Positions 9,064 to 17,418 are shown, numbered from the stretch's first letter. The stretch: 64,000 nucleotides of DNA from Simkaniaceae bacterium (GCA_028281675.1 JANQJL010000091.1:27006-91005); one strand, 5' to 3'. Numbers and translations: made by a program. Notes: generated by a model from the sequence alone, not told the origin.

Positions 9064-10500
9064 TCAACTCATTAAACTGGAAAAGTTGATTGTTTCTACA
9101 AAAAAGGACGCTTCATCGATTTTAGGGCTATATCCATTTACATGGATTAATACTGGAAGGCAGGAAAACCCTTTTGGCAGCGAGAGCCTTTCGATCTTTT
9201 CTCTCACCTCTTCAATGACTTTAGGAGAGATTTCGTTTCTCGAGAACTTTATCTCGCACAGATAGAGCGTTTGGTAGCGGGTTTGAATCAGATAATCGAT
9301 CTGACACCCTTTCTGTTTAGTGTTCTTTCTTTGGAAATAGGGGTTATCATAAACAATATCTGTGGGGGCAAGACGGAGATGTTGAAGGATTAAATAGCGA
9401 TTGTTAAGTACTAAATTCTCAAACTGGAGCCCTACCATACTCTCCCATCCAGGAAGAATATTGAGTGTTGCACGGATAAAATGTCCTTTTTCAATTTTGT
9501 TTTTATTGGGCTCAATACTTTTAAAGTAAAAACGGAGGTAATTGTCAGAAAGACGATAATGGGCCAAACGACTTTCACGACCCGTTTTTATCGACCATGT
9601 ATAGTCTTTTTCGATGTAACCCGACAGCGTTAGATCTTGTAAATAATCACTTAAAGGGCCTCCACTTGAATATTCAAGTGTATCGGCAATTGTTTTGTAA
9701 TCTTTGGAACCCCCGACCAATTGCCGCACAATTTTTTGGTAGATTTCTCCTCTAGACCCAAAAAGATCATGGAAAATTTGTCGAAACTCATCAAATAAGA
9801 TTCCCTCTTTTTCAAAACAGAGCTGCTTAATGTTCTCTATAGCTGGAAGAGCGGGATTCACCAACTCTATATACCATGGAACCCCTCCCGTTATGGATAA
9901 AATCAAGAATTTTTCCATGAGAGATCCTTTAAATCCAAGTGAGTTTAACATTTTATTGCAATTGGGGAGCGATAGTTCCTCGAGATAAATCTTCTGAGTA
10001 ATTCTACCAAAAAACCCTGTGCTGCTAATGATATTTTTCTCAATCCATGAAGATATTGATCCACACAAGACAAGGATCAATTTGGGATTCTTACTAAACT
10101 GTGTATCCCACATTATCTTAAGCTTTCCTAAAAAATCTGGGTCTAAAGAACCCATCCAGGAAATCTCATCCAAAAGGACAATCACCCTACCCTTAGATGT
10201 ATGCTTTGCAAGATGAGAAAAAAGATCCCCCCAATCATTTGCTTTTAACCCCCCAATTCCTGTTTTTTCATTCAATTGCCTTGCAAATTCTTCCCGTTGT
10301 GATTGAGGTGTTGTTTTGGGCGTAGGTGGGAGTCCCGTAAAAAGATAAAACTTTTCTTTTTTTGCAAATTCTTCGAGCAGTCGACTTTTTCCTATGCGGC
10401 GACGCCCCCGAACAACGACAAGACTTGCGGTTTTCTTTCGAAAGAGCTTTTTAAGCTTTTCTAAAGGGGCTTTTCTCCCAATAAAAAGATGTGAATTCAT
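9064..10500 (-). CDS. Archaeal-type AAA+ ATPase with C-terminal DUF234 nuclease-like domain
   Basis: A 478-residue protein. The P-loop GRRRIGKS is at residues 32-39 and a Walker B, VIVLLDEISW, near residue 115. The middle is a winged-helix-like region, and the C-terminus has the D...ExK arrangement of a PD-(D/E)xK fold (QIDYLIQ followed by LYLCEIKF around residues 402-420). This is the ATPase/DUF234 family common in archaea and in scattered bacteria, often in many copies and thought to be mobile; its function is not established. The start ATG at 10500 follows AAAGGTAACTT and sits eight bases from a palindrome. The gene lies between direct repeats (8951-9033 and 10673-10755), which indicates insertion. 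No transposase is associated. Confidence 0.88.
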   Translation of the reverse strand: MNSHLFIGRKAPLEKLKKLFRKKTASLVVVRGRRRIGKSRLLEEFAKKEKFYLFTGLPPTPKTTPQSQREEFARQLNEKTGIGGLKANDWGDLFSHLAKHTSKGRVIVLLDEISWMGSLDPDFLGKLKIMWDTQFSKNPKLILVLCGSISSWIEKNIISSTGFFGRITQKIYLEELSLPNCNKMLNSLGFKGSLMEKFLILSITGGVPWYIELVNPALPAIENIKQLCFEKEGILFDEFRQIFHDLFGSRGEIYQKIVRQLVGGSKDYKTIADTLEYSSGGPLSDYLQDLTLSGYIEKDYTWSIKTGRESRLAHYRLSDNYLRFYFKSIEPNKNKIEKGHFIRATLNILPGWESMVGLQFENLVLNNRYLILQHLRLAPTDIVYDNPYFQRKNTKQKGCQIDYLIQTRYQTLYLCEIKFSRNEISPKVIEEVREKIERLSLPKGFSCLPVLIHVNGYSPKIDEASFFVETINFSSLMS

Positions 10501-10508
10501 AAGTTACC

Positions 10509-10543
10509 TTTACGCAAAATAGCATTTTTGCTGTTTCGCGTAA
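10509..10543. promoter_or_regulatory. Palindrome upstream of the ATPase gene, proximal copy
   Basis: An imperfect inverted repeat with 15-base arms (TTACGCAAAATAGCA and TGCTGTTTCGCGTAA, 13 of 15 complementary) around a short T-rich loop. The inner end is eight bases before the ATPase start codon, so it could act as an operator dimer site or as an RNA hairpin next to the ribosome-binding site. An identical 35-base copy lies 54 bases further upstream. Autoregulation by the ATPase or a lost partner is only inference. Confidence 0.75.
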
Positions 10544-10562
10544 GTATAACAGATGGTTTTAA

Positions 10563-10597
10563 TTTACGCAAAATAGCATTTTTGCTGTTTCGCGTAA
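10563..10597. promoter_or_regulatory. Palindrome upstream of the ATPase gene, distal copy
   Basis: All 35 bases are identical to the palindrome at 10509-10543, in the same orientation, and start-to-start distance is 54 bp, about five helical turns. The spacing would place two dimeric protein sites on the same face of the DNA. It is confined to the inserted segment between the 83-bp repeats. Confidence 0.75.
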
Positions 10598-10672
10598 ATT
10601 ACAACTTGCTTACATAGAATTATTTGAGATTAAATTATCCGAAAATTCTCAATGGCAGTTTTGAGCGCTGAA

Positions 10673-10755
10673 TAGGAGGATACAAAGAAATTATTTTTTT
10701 TTGAAAGACTCTCGTATTCTTTGTGATGCTTCCTTCATTTTCCGCATATGGCGGG
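10673..10755. repeat. 83-bp direct repeat, copy B (intact small-ORF 3' end)
   Basis: The parental-looking copy of the repeat at 8951-9033. It covers the last codons and stop of the small ORF at 10691-10918 plus 18 bases downstream. The ATPase module with its palindromes occupies the 1.6 kb between the copies. Confidence 0.9.
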
Positions 10756-10918
10756 TAATCAGATGGGTAAAATGGCGGGTCATATTATTTAAGAATTGCT
10801 TTCTCTGTTTCTCATTAAACCGATTTAAAAAGGTCTTAAAAGGGACTGGATCACAAGCTTTGATTGTCTGTGCTTGCTGTAAGACTGGTTTGCTCTGGGT
10901 TGGGTTCATTTTTTCCAT
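10691..10918 (-). CDS. Small unknown basic protein overlapping the secretin gene
   Basis: I take the ATG at 10918, which follows AAAGGAT at a good distance and gives 75 residues; a longer frame reaches 10984. The product is hydrophilic and strongly basic at its end (HMRKMKEASQRIRESFKKK), probably helical, with no recognised domain. It overlaps the last 68 bp of the secretin gene in another frame, so it is probably translated from the same mRNA. That a second, partial copy of its tail survives at 8969-9033 with conservative changes supports it being a real coding sequence. Role unknown; a secretin-associated factor is one possibility. Confidence 0.6.
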   Translation of the reverse strand: MEKMNPTQSKPVLQQAQTIKACDPVPFKTFLNRFNEKQRKQFLNNMTRHFTHLITRHMRKMKEASQRIRESFKKK

Positions 10919-12563
10919 AAACGATCCTTTCTTGTTTAAGCATATTGACCCCCTCTTGGAAATCTCTGGGGTAAGAAGCTTCATTTTTGAACTGGTTTTC
11001 CTGGAAAGCAGTCACATTTTTATATTCGTGTCCAGAATGGATGATTTGGGGACGGACAAAGACGATGACATTGCGCTTTTCATCTTCAGAGGTTGTCTTG
11101 CTAAAGGCAGCACCAATAAGAGGAAGACCACCCAGGCAGGGGACTCCTGATTTGTGATGTCTTTTTGTATTCCGTATCATTCCACTAAGGACTAAGAAAC
11201 TTTGATCGGGAACATGGACTTGTGTTGCCATGTCGGTCTTTGTGGTGTTGATTCCATTTCCTGAGCTAGCTACCCGATTTAGATTAGGGATGACATCGGT
11301 GATTTCTTCTGAGATCTCAAGTGTGATCATATCGCCATCACCAAGAAGGGGAGTAATGTTTAGTTTTACTCCCACATCGCGATACTCAATGTTTGCTGAT
11401 GTTTGCTGAGAGGCACCAATTGTTTCAACCGTTGATCCAGTAAATGCAATATTATCACCGACAAAAATTCTCGAAGGCTTGTTGTCTTGAGTGATAATCT
11501 TTTGGTTGAGAACAATGGTGCTATCCCCATCAGCTTGAAGGGCAGAGACTAGAGTCCCAAGAGAGAAATAGCTCATACCCTTATGTAGGATAATATCCCC
11601 GATCACTCCAAGATCAAACCCTCGACCAAGAGGGAACTGATCCGTTCCCGTCGGGGTATTTGTTGCATTGATCCCTTGCAAAGTTTTTGCAAAAGGAGCC
11701 TGCTTTGGAGAAGCAGGGAAATTACCCAATCCATACCCAAATTTATCCCGGTATTGTCCGCCAGCGCCCCATTCCAAACCAAACTCGAGTCCCTTCCTTA
11801 CATCAGTCTCAATAACGAGCACTTCAATAAAGACCTGTTTTTTCGGAACATCGAGGGTTAGGATAAGCTCTGTCAGTTCATCAATACCATCTTCACTGCC
11901 AGAATAGAGGAGAGAGTTTGTCGATTGGACCCATTGCATCGAATCAATTGCCTGAATCAGAGACTTAGATGCACTGGGGCTATGCTTTAAAGTTGTCGAG
12001 ATATTCTTAATCGCCGTCAGAATTTCTCCACCCACGTGGTACTGGAGTTTGTAAACATGAAAATCTCCCTTCTTTTGAAACTCGTGAAAGGGGAGAAGTT
12101 GAGTCCCTCTTTGGTCGCTGACAGTCCGGATTTCCTCTTTTCTTCCTGACCGACCTTTATATCTAGCTAGCTTCCCCATCTTTTGCTCTTCAAGCTCCCA
12201 CTCTTCCATTTTCTCGACGAGGAAATATTCTCCTTTCTCTTCAGTCTTGATCCCTTGTTGATTTAAGAGTTCCACCATGATTTCCAGAATCTTTTCAGGA
12301 TTTGTCGCTTTTCCTGTGACAAGGCTGATATTAAAATCCAAGATCTTCTCATCATAAATAAAGTTCACTTCAGCAATCTGACTGACAAACCTTAAGAATT
12401 CAAGCATCGAAACATCTTGAAAATTGACTGTGATCGCTCGCTCTTCAGATTCAGGAGGGGTTAGTTCAAAATGGAGCTCTTCATTTGAATAGAGAGGATA
12501 GGAGATTTGAGAAAGGAGAGTTATCAGTACAAGTATCTTCTGTTTCATGCTTTTTATGAACAT
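10851..12563 (-). CDS. Secretin of the GspD/PilQ family
   Basis: A 570-residue protein with a hydrophobic signal sequence, a short N-domain (ITVNFQDVSMLEFLRFVSQIAEVNFIY, about residues 45-110) and a C-terminal secretin domain with IEVLVIETDVRKGLEFGLEW and the conserved end VPCLGGLPLIGAAFS. Such proteins form outer membrane channels for type II or III secretion or pili. It is short for chlamydial GspD and has fewer periplasmic N-domains. No other Gsp or T3S gene is in the window; the only partner is the overlapping small ORF. Two in-frame starts (12563 and MKQ at 12548) are equally plausible because neither has a clear ribosome-binding site. Confidence 0.88.
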   Translation of the reverse strand: MFIKSMKQKILVLITLLSQISYPLYSNEELHFELTPPESEERAITVNFQDVSMLEFLRFVSQIAEVNFIYDEKILDFNISLVTGKATNPEKILEIMVELLNQQGIKTEEKGEYFLVEKMEEWELEEQKMGKLARYKGRSGRKEEIRTVSDQRGTQLLPFHEFQKKGDFHVYKLQYHVGGEILTAIKNISTTLKHSPSASKSLIQAIDSMQWVQSTNSLLYSGSEDGIDELTELILTLDVPKKQVFIEVLVIETDVRKGLEFGLEWGAGGQYRDKFGYGLGNFPASPKQAPFAKTLQGINATNTPTGTDQFPLGRGFDLGVIGDIILHKGMSYFSLGTLVSALQADGDSTIVLNQKIITQDNKPSRIFVGDNIAFTGSTVETIGASQQTSANIEYRDVGVKLNITPLLGDGDMITLEISEEITDVIPNLNRVASSGNGINTTKTDMATQVHVPDQSFLVLSGMIRNTKRHHKSGVPCLGGLPLIGAAFSKTTSEDEKRNVIVFVRPQIIHSGHEYKNVTAFQENQFKNEASYPRDFQEGVNMLKQERIVYGKNEPNPEQTSLTASTDNQSL

Positions 12564-12690
12564 TAATGATTAAAGAAGTTCCAACTATAACAAGGATAAT
12601 AAATTACAAAGTAGAAATTTTTGCATGACATTGACTAAAAATGACAAAAGATGAAAACATCAAAAATCTTAAGCCCTTTGTTTTTAAACA

Positions 12691-12728
12691 ATTAGGTTTT
12701 CTTATTCTTTAAACAAAATTAACCTAAT
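12691..12728 (-). terminator. Possible weak terminator after the porin gene
   Basis: ATTAGGTT and AACCTAAT form an eight-base inverted repeat around a 22-base loop, 19 bases beyond the porin stop; the following minus-strand bases are TGTTT. The long loop makes this only a weak candidate. The rest of 12564-12746 is AT-rich and shows nothing else. Confidence 0.35.
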
Positions 12729-12746
12729 ACAAGTGCCTATTCAGGG

Positions 12747-14171
12747 TTAGAAATAGAAGAGGTAATCAACGGATAGTGCATAATCGCGGTGACCTAGATT
12801 GGAGGGGTCGATAAAGTAGGGGTTTCCCGTGACAATGTTTCCTCCTGCCCGATTACTTCTATCGTAGAGTTTATCAGAGTTGAGTTCGACACTGAAAAGG
12901 TTACCTCGGAAAATGTAGCAGGCCCAGGTGAGAGTCATCCTCTCTTTAGGAACATTAAAACCAAGAGATTTATAGCTCCGTGAGTAAGAAAAAGCGACAG
13001 AACTTGGACGTTTGGCAATATTAAAGGAATAGGCAAGTTCAACGTCAAAAGCTTTAGGTCTTGCCCCTATAAAAGAGGTTCCATTGCGACTAAAAGAGGC
13101 ATCACGGAGATCAAAAGGGCGAAGAGATTGGCTATAGGCTCCAATCAGATTCCAGTTTTTCCAGGTGAAGTTAAGGTTTACATTAAGCCCTGGCACAACT
13201 TTATGCAGTTGCTCTGTATTGCTAGGATCGCCAAAGGCGGCCTGCATTCCTAATGAGTCGGCAACATTTCTAATAAGCCCTACACCAATCTTTCCATCAA
13301 ATTCCTTGATAGTGAAATGATAGCCAAAGTTTCCTCCATAATTGTTTACATTATTTCCAGAATCGGCGTAACTGTCTCCCTTGAAAGCATATAGAGCAAT
13401 TTGAAAAGTGTTATTAAAAAAGCCAAGTGCAACATCACGAGCTATGGTTCGGAATAGATCTCTTGTTAAGGGATTGTGGACAGCATTGTATGTCGTATAT
13501 TGACCAAAAGGGACATAGGTTTGTCCAATCGTTACATACCAAGGGAGGTTAGCCAAATCTCCAAAAGTAATGAAAATAGAATCACCATTGATTCGTGAGT
13601 TTTGAATTCGGCTACTACTTAGCGAAGGATCAACAGAGTTATCATATTCAAAGCTGATAAAGCCGTAGAGCCAAGGGGCCATCACAATTAGAAAATCAAG
13701 CTCTGCATCTGTTAGGTCAAGATCGCTTGCAAGGCGCGCTGTTGCTTCCCTTTGAATGAACCCTGTGAACTCGATTTCACCACTGATAAAGATGCGGGGA
13801 TTTTTGGGGTAAGGGATCTCCTTTTTGGCCATGAATTCATTCCCCTGTTTCAACTCTAGAAGGAGCTGCAGATCTTTATTTACGCTGGAGAGGCTGGACA
13901 TAAGCTCATTCCCTTCAAAGGTTGCACGAACCCCAGGGTAAGGAGAAGAGGTGACAAAAGTCCCAAAGTAATCAACAACTTGTTGCTGAAGAGTCAATTC
14001 TTTTTCTTTGGTCGGAGCTTTGAGTTCTTTTAGAAGGGGATTTTGATAGCTTTCTTGAATCTCAGCTTCTTGACTCTTTTGCTGAGCTTCCTGATATTCA
14101 GCAAAAGTCCCTTCTTGAATCGCAAAGAGAGAGGAAGAAAACACTAAACTATAAAAAAAGAGGCTTTTCAT
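12747..14171 (-). CDS. Outer membrane beta-barrel protein, porin-like (resembles LbtU-type porins)
   Basis: A 474-residue protein with a signal peptide (about residues 1-17), a Gln/Glu-rich coiled segment to about residue 60, then a region with TSSPYPGVRATFEGNEL and a barrel-like C-terminus of alternating strands ending in the aromatic YLFYF typical of outer membrane proteins. The N-terminal block resembles the family of Legionella LbtU, a siderophore porin, from memory of that family; chlamydial MOMP-like proteins are an alternative. Its ATG overlaps the stop of the S9 peptidase (ATGA), so the two are co-translated. Uptake of peptides or iron chelates is conjecture. Confidence 0.75.
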   Translation of the reverse strand: MKSLFFYSLVFSSSLFAIQEGTFAEYQEAQQKSQEAEIQESYQNPLLKELKAPTKEKELTLQQQVVDYFGTFVTSSPYPGVRATFEGNELMSSLSSVNKDLQLLLELKQGNEFMAKKEIPYPKNPRIFISGEIEFTGFIQREATARLASDLDLTDAELDFLIVMAPWLYGFISFEYDNSVDPSLSSSRIQNSRINGDSIFITFGDLANLPWYVTIGQTYVPFGQYTTYNAVHNPLTRDLFRTIARDVALGFFNNTFQIALYAFKGDSYADSGNNVNNYGGNFGYHFTIKEFDGKIGVGLIRNVADSLGMQAAFGDPSNTEQLHKVVPGLNVNLNFTWKNWNLIGAYSQSLRPFDLRDASFSRNGTSFIGARPKAFDVELAYSFNIAKRPSSVAFSYSRSYKSLGFNVPKERMTLTWACYIFRGNLFSVELNSDKLYDRSNRAGGNIVTGNPYFIDPSNLGHRDYALSVDYLFYF

Positions 14172-16111
14172 TTGGGCTTTAAATTATGGATTGTAATGGG
14201 GTTTAACTCATCGCTCGGTTTGAACCCAAGAATCTTTCCATAAAAGTAGAGTTCTGAGTCGAGTGATTTTTTTATATTTTTTGCCATCCTAAAGCCATGC
14301 TGCTCTCCCTCATACAAAATGTAGGCAACAGGAATCTGCTTTTTATCAAGCGCTTCAAACATTATCTCTGCTTGATTAGGAAGGACAATCTTATCGTCAG
14401 CTCCTTGAAACAGAATAAGAGGGCAAGAGAGCTTATCTGTATGGTGGATAGGGCTAAGCGCGACATAACGCTTTTTTTCTTCTGGATAAGGACCAATAAG
14501 CCCATCTAAATAGTGTGATTCAAACTTATGGGTATCATGGGCTAAAGCTTCTAAATCTGAGATGCCATAATAGCTCGCGCCGGCTTTGAAAACATCTCTA
14601 AAAGTGAGTGCTGCAAGTGTTGTGTAGCCACCAGCACTTCTCCCTTTAATTGCCATCCGATTTTCATCAACACGTCCATTTTTTGCGAGATAGAGCGCAC
14701 CATTGATACAATCATCAACATCGACAATTCCCCAATTTCCCTTGAGGCGCTCCCGATATTCCCTACCATAGCCAGTACTCCCCCCGTAGTTGACATCCAA
14801 AAAGGCAACTCCGCGCGTTGTCCAAAATTGAATCTCTAAATTTAAAGCGGGAAAAGCATGGGTAGAAGGGCCTCCATGACTCCTTACAATTAGGGGAGGG
14901 AGATCTGTTCCCTCAAACTCTTTATTTTTGGGGGGATAGTAAAAGCCATAGGCTACTTTTCCATTTTCTGTTGGGAACTCCAAAGCTTCAGGGAGCGAAA
15001 GGTAACCTGGATCAATTTCCATCTCTTTAGAGAGGCGAATCCGCTCTAATATTCCCTTCTTCACATCAAATTTTGCTAAAACGTGGAGGGTTGGCGATGC
15101 CGCAGTAAAATAAAGGACATTTCCTGCGACCTTAAAGCTTCCATAGTTAGTGAAGGGGAGGTCGATCGTTTCTAAAGTTTGCCTTTCGGGATCTATGATC
15201 CCCAAATGATCGCTTCCTTTCTGGGTGTAAACAGAAACAATCCGTCCATCATCCAAAAAGCCATAATTGCTCATCCCAAAGACCCATAAGGGTTGACCAA
15301 ACTCAGCTTTCATCGAGTAGCAACACTCTCCATCCTCTCGATAGATATTCCAATAGCCACTGCGATCAGAAACGTAGTAAAAGGTGCCGTTAGGGGACCA
15401 CATTGGCTGAAAAACCGATTCCTTGTTCCCGCCGGCAATCTCTTGGACATTGATCAAACTCCCATCACTCGTCAATTCTCCCATCCACAGAGTTGACTCG
15501 TCCCATGGCATATTCGGATGATCCCAAGTTATGAAAGCGAGGCGTGTTCCGTTGGGGTGCAAGGTTGGCATCGAGTAGAAATCATGCCCTTCATGAAGAG
15601 GCTTAACCCCACTTCCAATTTTCACCAAGCGGTTGATCACATCCTGCTTGGAGCGGTGTTCTTCTTCCACTGCATATAGAAAGTTTCGTTTCTCATCAAA
15701 AACGGGACTCGCATACCGCTTATTTTTCTCAGTAATAATAGGAGTGATTTCTCCCTCCTCATTCCTGAGATAAAAACCTTGATCTTTGAAGTTAGAAAAA
15801 TAGATTGTGCCAGCATGAACGGTAAAAGACCCTCCACCATATTCATGAACACGGGTTCTAGCATTGTAAGGTCTATCCAAAACATCTTCGCACTTTTCAC
15901 CTGTCCAACGGACAATCGCTGATCGTCCTTTTTCCTCTGGGCGCATTTCATTCCAATAAAGATCCTCCCCATCCATCACAATTTCGCCGAGCTTAATCGC
16001 TGATTCGACAATCATTGACGAGGTAATAGGAGACCTCCATGATCCATAAGGCTTCGCATCTACCATAAAAGTCCAAAGAGTTACGACAACAAGCGTTGCT
16101 TGAAAATTCAT
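14168..16111 (-). CDS. S9 family peptidase (prolyl oligopeptidase / acylaminoacyl-peptidase type)
   Basis: A 647-residue serine peptidase. The first two thirds form a beta-propeller-like region with WSPNGTFYYVSDRSG repeats, and the C-terminal alpha/beta hydrolase domain has the nucleophile elbow GRSAGG near residue 490, a later GADDKIV (Asp) and EGEQHGF (His). A hydrophobic N-terminus (MNFQATLVVVTLWTFMVDA) looks like a signal peptide, so the enzyme may act in the periplasm, which is unusual for this family's cytosolic members. It is upstream of, and overlaps by four bases, the porin-like gene; cleavage of imported peptides is a reasonable but untested idea. Confidence 0.9.
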   Translation of the reverse strand: MNFQATLVVVTLWTFMVDAKPYGSWRSPITSSMIVESAIKLGEIVMDGEDLYWNEMRPEEKGRSAIVRWTGEKCEDVLDRPYNARTRVHEYGGGSFTVHAGTIYFSNFKDQGFYLRNEEGEITPIITEKNKRYASPVFDEKRNFLYAVEEEHRSKQDVINRLVKIGSGVKPLHEGHDFYSMPTLHPNGTRLAFITWDHPNMPWDESTLWMGELTSDGSLINVQEIAGGNKESVFQPMWSPNGTFYYVSDRSGYWNIYREDGECCYSMKAEFGQPLWVFGMSNYGFLDDGRIVSVYTQKGSDHLGIIDPERQTLETIDLPFTNYGSFKVAGNVLYFTAASPTLHVLAKFDVKKGILERIRLSKEMEIDPGYLSLPEALEFPTENGKVAYGFYYPPKNKEFEGTDLPPLIVRSHGGPSTHAFPALNLEIQFWTTRGVAFLDVNYGGSTGYGREYRERLKGNWGIVDVDDCINGALYLAKNGRVDENRMAIKGRSAGGYTTLAALTFRDVFKAGASYYGISDLEALAHDTHKFESHYLDGLIGPYPEEKKRYVALSPIHHTDKLSCPLILFQGADDKIVLPNQAEIMFEALDKKQIPVAYILYEGEQHGFRMAKNIKKSLDSELYFYGKILGFKPSDELNPITIHNLKPK

Positions 16112-16165
16112 GCAGCAATACTACATAAAGACAAATTATTTATACAATTAAAATCCAAAGGATAG

Positions 16166-16221
16166 GAAAAACAACCCTATCTCCTAACTTTCATCCGAGT
16201 GAAGGGGAGTAGATAGGGTTG
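16166..16221 (-). terminator. Rho-independent terminator for the small gene at 16415-16880
   Basis: Arms CAACCCTATCT (16172-16182) and AGATAGGGTTG (16211-16221) are perfectly complementary over 11 bases. On the minus strand the second arm runs into TTTTTCC. It would end transcription coming from 16415-16880. A 28-base loop with a minor inner TTCA/TGAA pairing separates the arms. Confidence 0.65.
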
Positions 16222-16335
16222 AATCTCCATGTTTAATAAAGCCCACTTCCTAAAAGGGGGCACTAGCTGACATGCGTTTAAAGTCTCCTTGAAAATCCCA
16301 GCGCTAATTCTTCACTTTATTTTTCTGAGTTGGTA

Positions 16336-16400
16336 TTATTTTTCTCTTTAGCGCTGCATAAATAGGCCCCATACTCTGGAGCTCCGAAAAACGGGAAGGT
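16336..16400 (-). repeat. Interspersed repeat, copy (a)
   Basis: Lies in the roughly 300-base gap between the S9 peptidase and the small gene. Bases 16336-16360 are the exact reverse complement of 17202-17226 (25 of 25). The adjacent 16364-16395 matches 23125-23156 at 26 of 32 positions in the same orientation. It is therefore one member of a family of short, partly palindromic repeats; other copies are at 17182-17243, 23125-23156 and 63725-63775. Confidence 0.7.
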
Positions 16401-16414
16401 TTGAATTTTGAGAG

Positions 16415-16880
16415 CTAGTTTGCTTCTACTTTAAACTCGCAATTCACCCCCATACGTTCAGTTTTCTTTCCAAACCTGCCATCGAAGCCGCTAAGTAACA
16501 TTGCAGCAATTAAGTCTCCATGAGAAATATAATTATATTCATTTTGGGAAGGGTGTACTCCAACTATATCCTTTAATACATAAGACCATGTTCTAGATTT
16601 TTTAGTACTTCTAACAATGTCTCCTAAAGAAGCATATACTTGTTGAATTCTTTTTACATTGAAAAGTTTGTGGTCGGCTTTTTCTCGGTGATATTCTTCT
16701 ACACTACTCGAACTCCCTTTTCCAGCATGATTACCATAAGAAGAAAGCATTATACCTAGAGCTTCACAAGCGGGAATTAATTTGTTATAGAGAACGTCTT
16801 CTGCCTCTTTCGGCGGTAATTGGTCAAAGTGAGGAACAGCTTGTATTGAAATTGTAGCACCTCTTGATACCGCTGCCATA
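16415..16880 (-). CDS. Unknown small protein
   Basis: The ATG at 16880 follows AAGGAG at seven bases, much better than the frame-extended start at 16918, and gives 154 residues. The protein has no signal sequence or membrane helix. Visible features are PHFDQLPPKEAEDVLY near the N-terminus, a Ser-rich GKGSSSSVEEY segment and a polar C-terminus. I do not recognise the family. It stands alone between an unrelated peptidase gene and a repeat-rich gap and has its own terminator. Confidence 0.7.
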
Positions 16881-17181
16881 TTAGTCTCCTTGTGTATAGA
16901 GTTTTGTTTTAAAAACAAATAATTTTTCTCTTTATGTTAGATTTTTGTAAAGATCTTTTTGATCCAAAAACTTCCGATTTATAAAGTGGAAAAAGAAATT
17001 TTGCCCATTTCTAGACACTATTCCTGGATTTTAAGTATGTTTTTGATGGTAATATTTTCGGAACTCCTCGAGATGGGAAGTTTTCTATGTAAAGCAAAGT
17101 CGGTTGGATCCAGAGCTAAGAAGGTATTTACGGTGACCACGGGAGAAAAAGACTAAGGAGTTCGCTCAATACCTTACCAAA

Positions 17182-17243
17182 GAGCGCCCCGATTATCCCT
17201 ATATGCAGCGCTAAAGAGAAAAATAAGTAGCACCCGGGGTTTA
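17182..17243 (+). repeat. Interspersed palindromic repeat, copy (b)
   Basis: Resembles the well-formed palindrome at 63725-63775: both start GAGCGCC, share CTAT(AT)GCAGCG and end AAATAAGTAGC followed by GGGGTTT. This copy has an extra CTAAAGAGA in the loop and its arms are decayed. It lies in the 640-base gene-free stretch 16881-17524. The remainder of that stretch holds one 65-codon open frame at 16959-17156, without a ribosome-binding site, that I do not trust as a gene. Confidence 0.65.
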
Positions 17244-17386
17244 CAGCTTATTGCGATTGGTATTTCAAAAAGTGCTTGAAACAATTAACCGCTCCGTATA
17301 AAGTTTGTGTAAATGTTTTTTTAAGTCGGAGTAAATGTATTGTCATTCCAAAATAACTCCTTATAACCAACCATACCTCAATCCAT

Positions 17387-17418
17387 AAAGAAGGCCACCT
17401 TTCGAGGTGGCCTTCTTT
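17387..17418 (+). terminator. Strong orphan terminator hairpin
   Basis: Arms AAAGAAGGCCACCT and AGGTGGCCTTCTTT pair perfectly over 14 bases around a TTCG tetraloop and are followed by ATTTG. No annotated gene ends within 500 bases upstream on the plus strand, so it either ends an unannotated transcript from 16881-17386 or insulates the promoter at 17457-17486. UUCG loops are typical of very stable terminators. It is nearly symmetric and could work in both directions. Confidence 0.8.

Noticed and set aside
8673..9089. 138-codon plus-strand frame across the start of the MFS gene and repeat copy A.
   Set aside because: Antisense to two supported features, and the repeat half makes sense only on the minus strand.
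10701..11150. 149-codon plus-strand frame antisense to the secretin end.
   Set aside because: Antisense shadow; no ribosome-binding site and the translation is Cys/Phe-rich without family likeness.
16959..17156. 65-codon plus-strand frame in the gap before the dehydrogenase.
   Set aside because: No ribosome-binding site, odd composition and no homology recognised; a decayed fragment at best.
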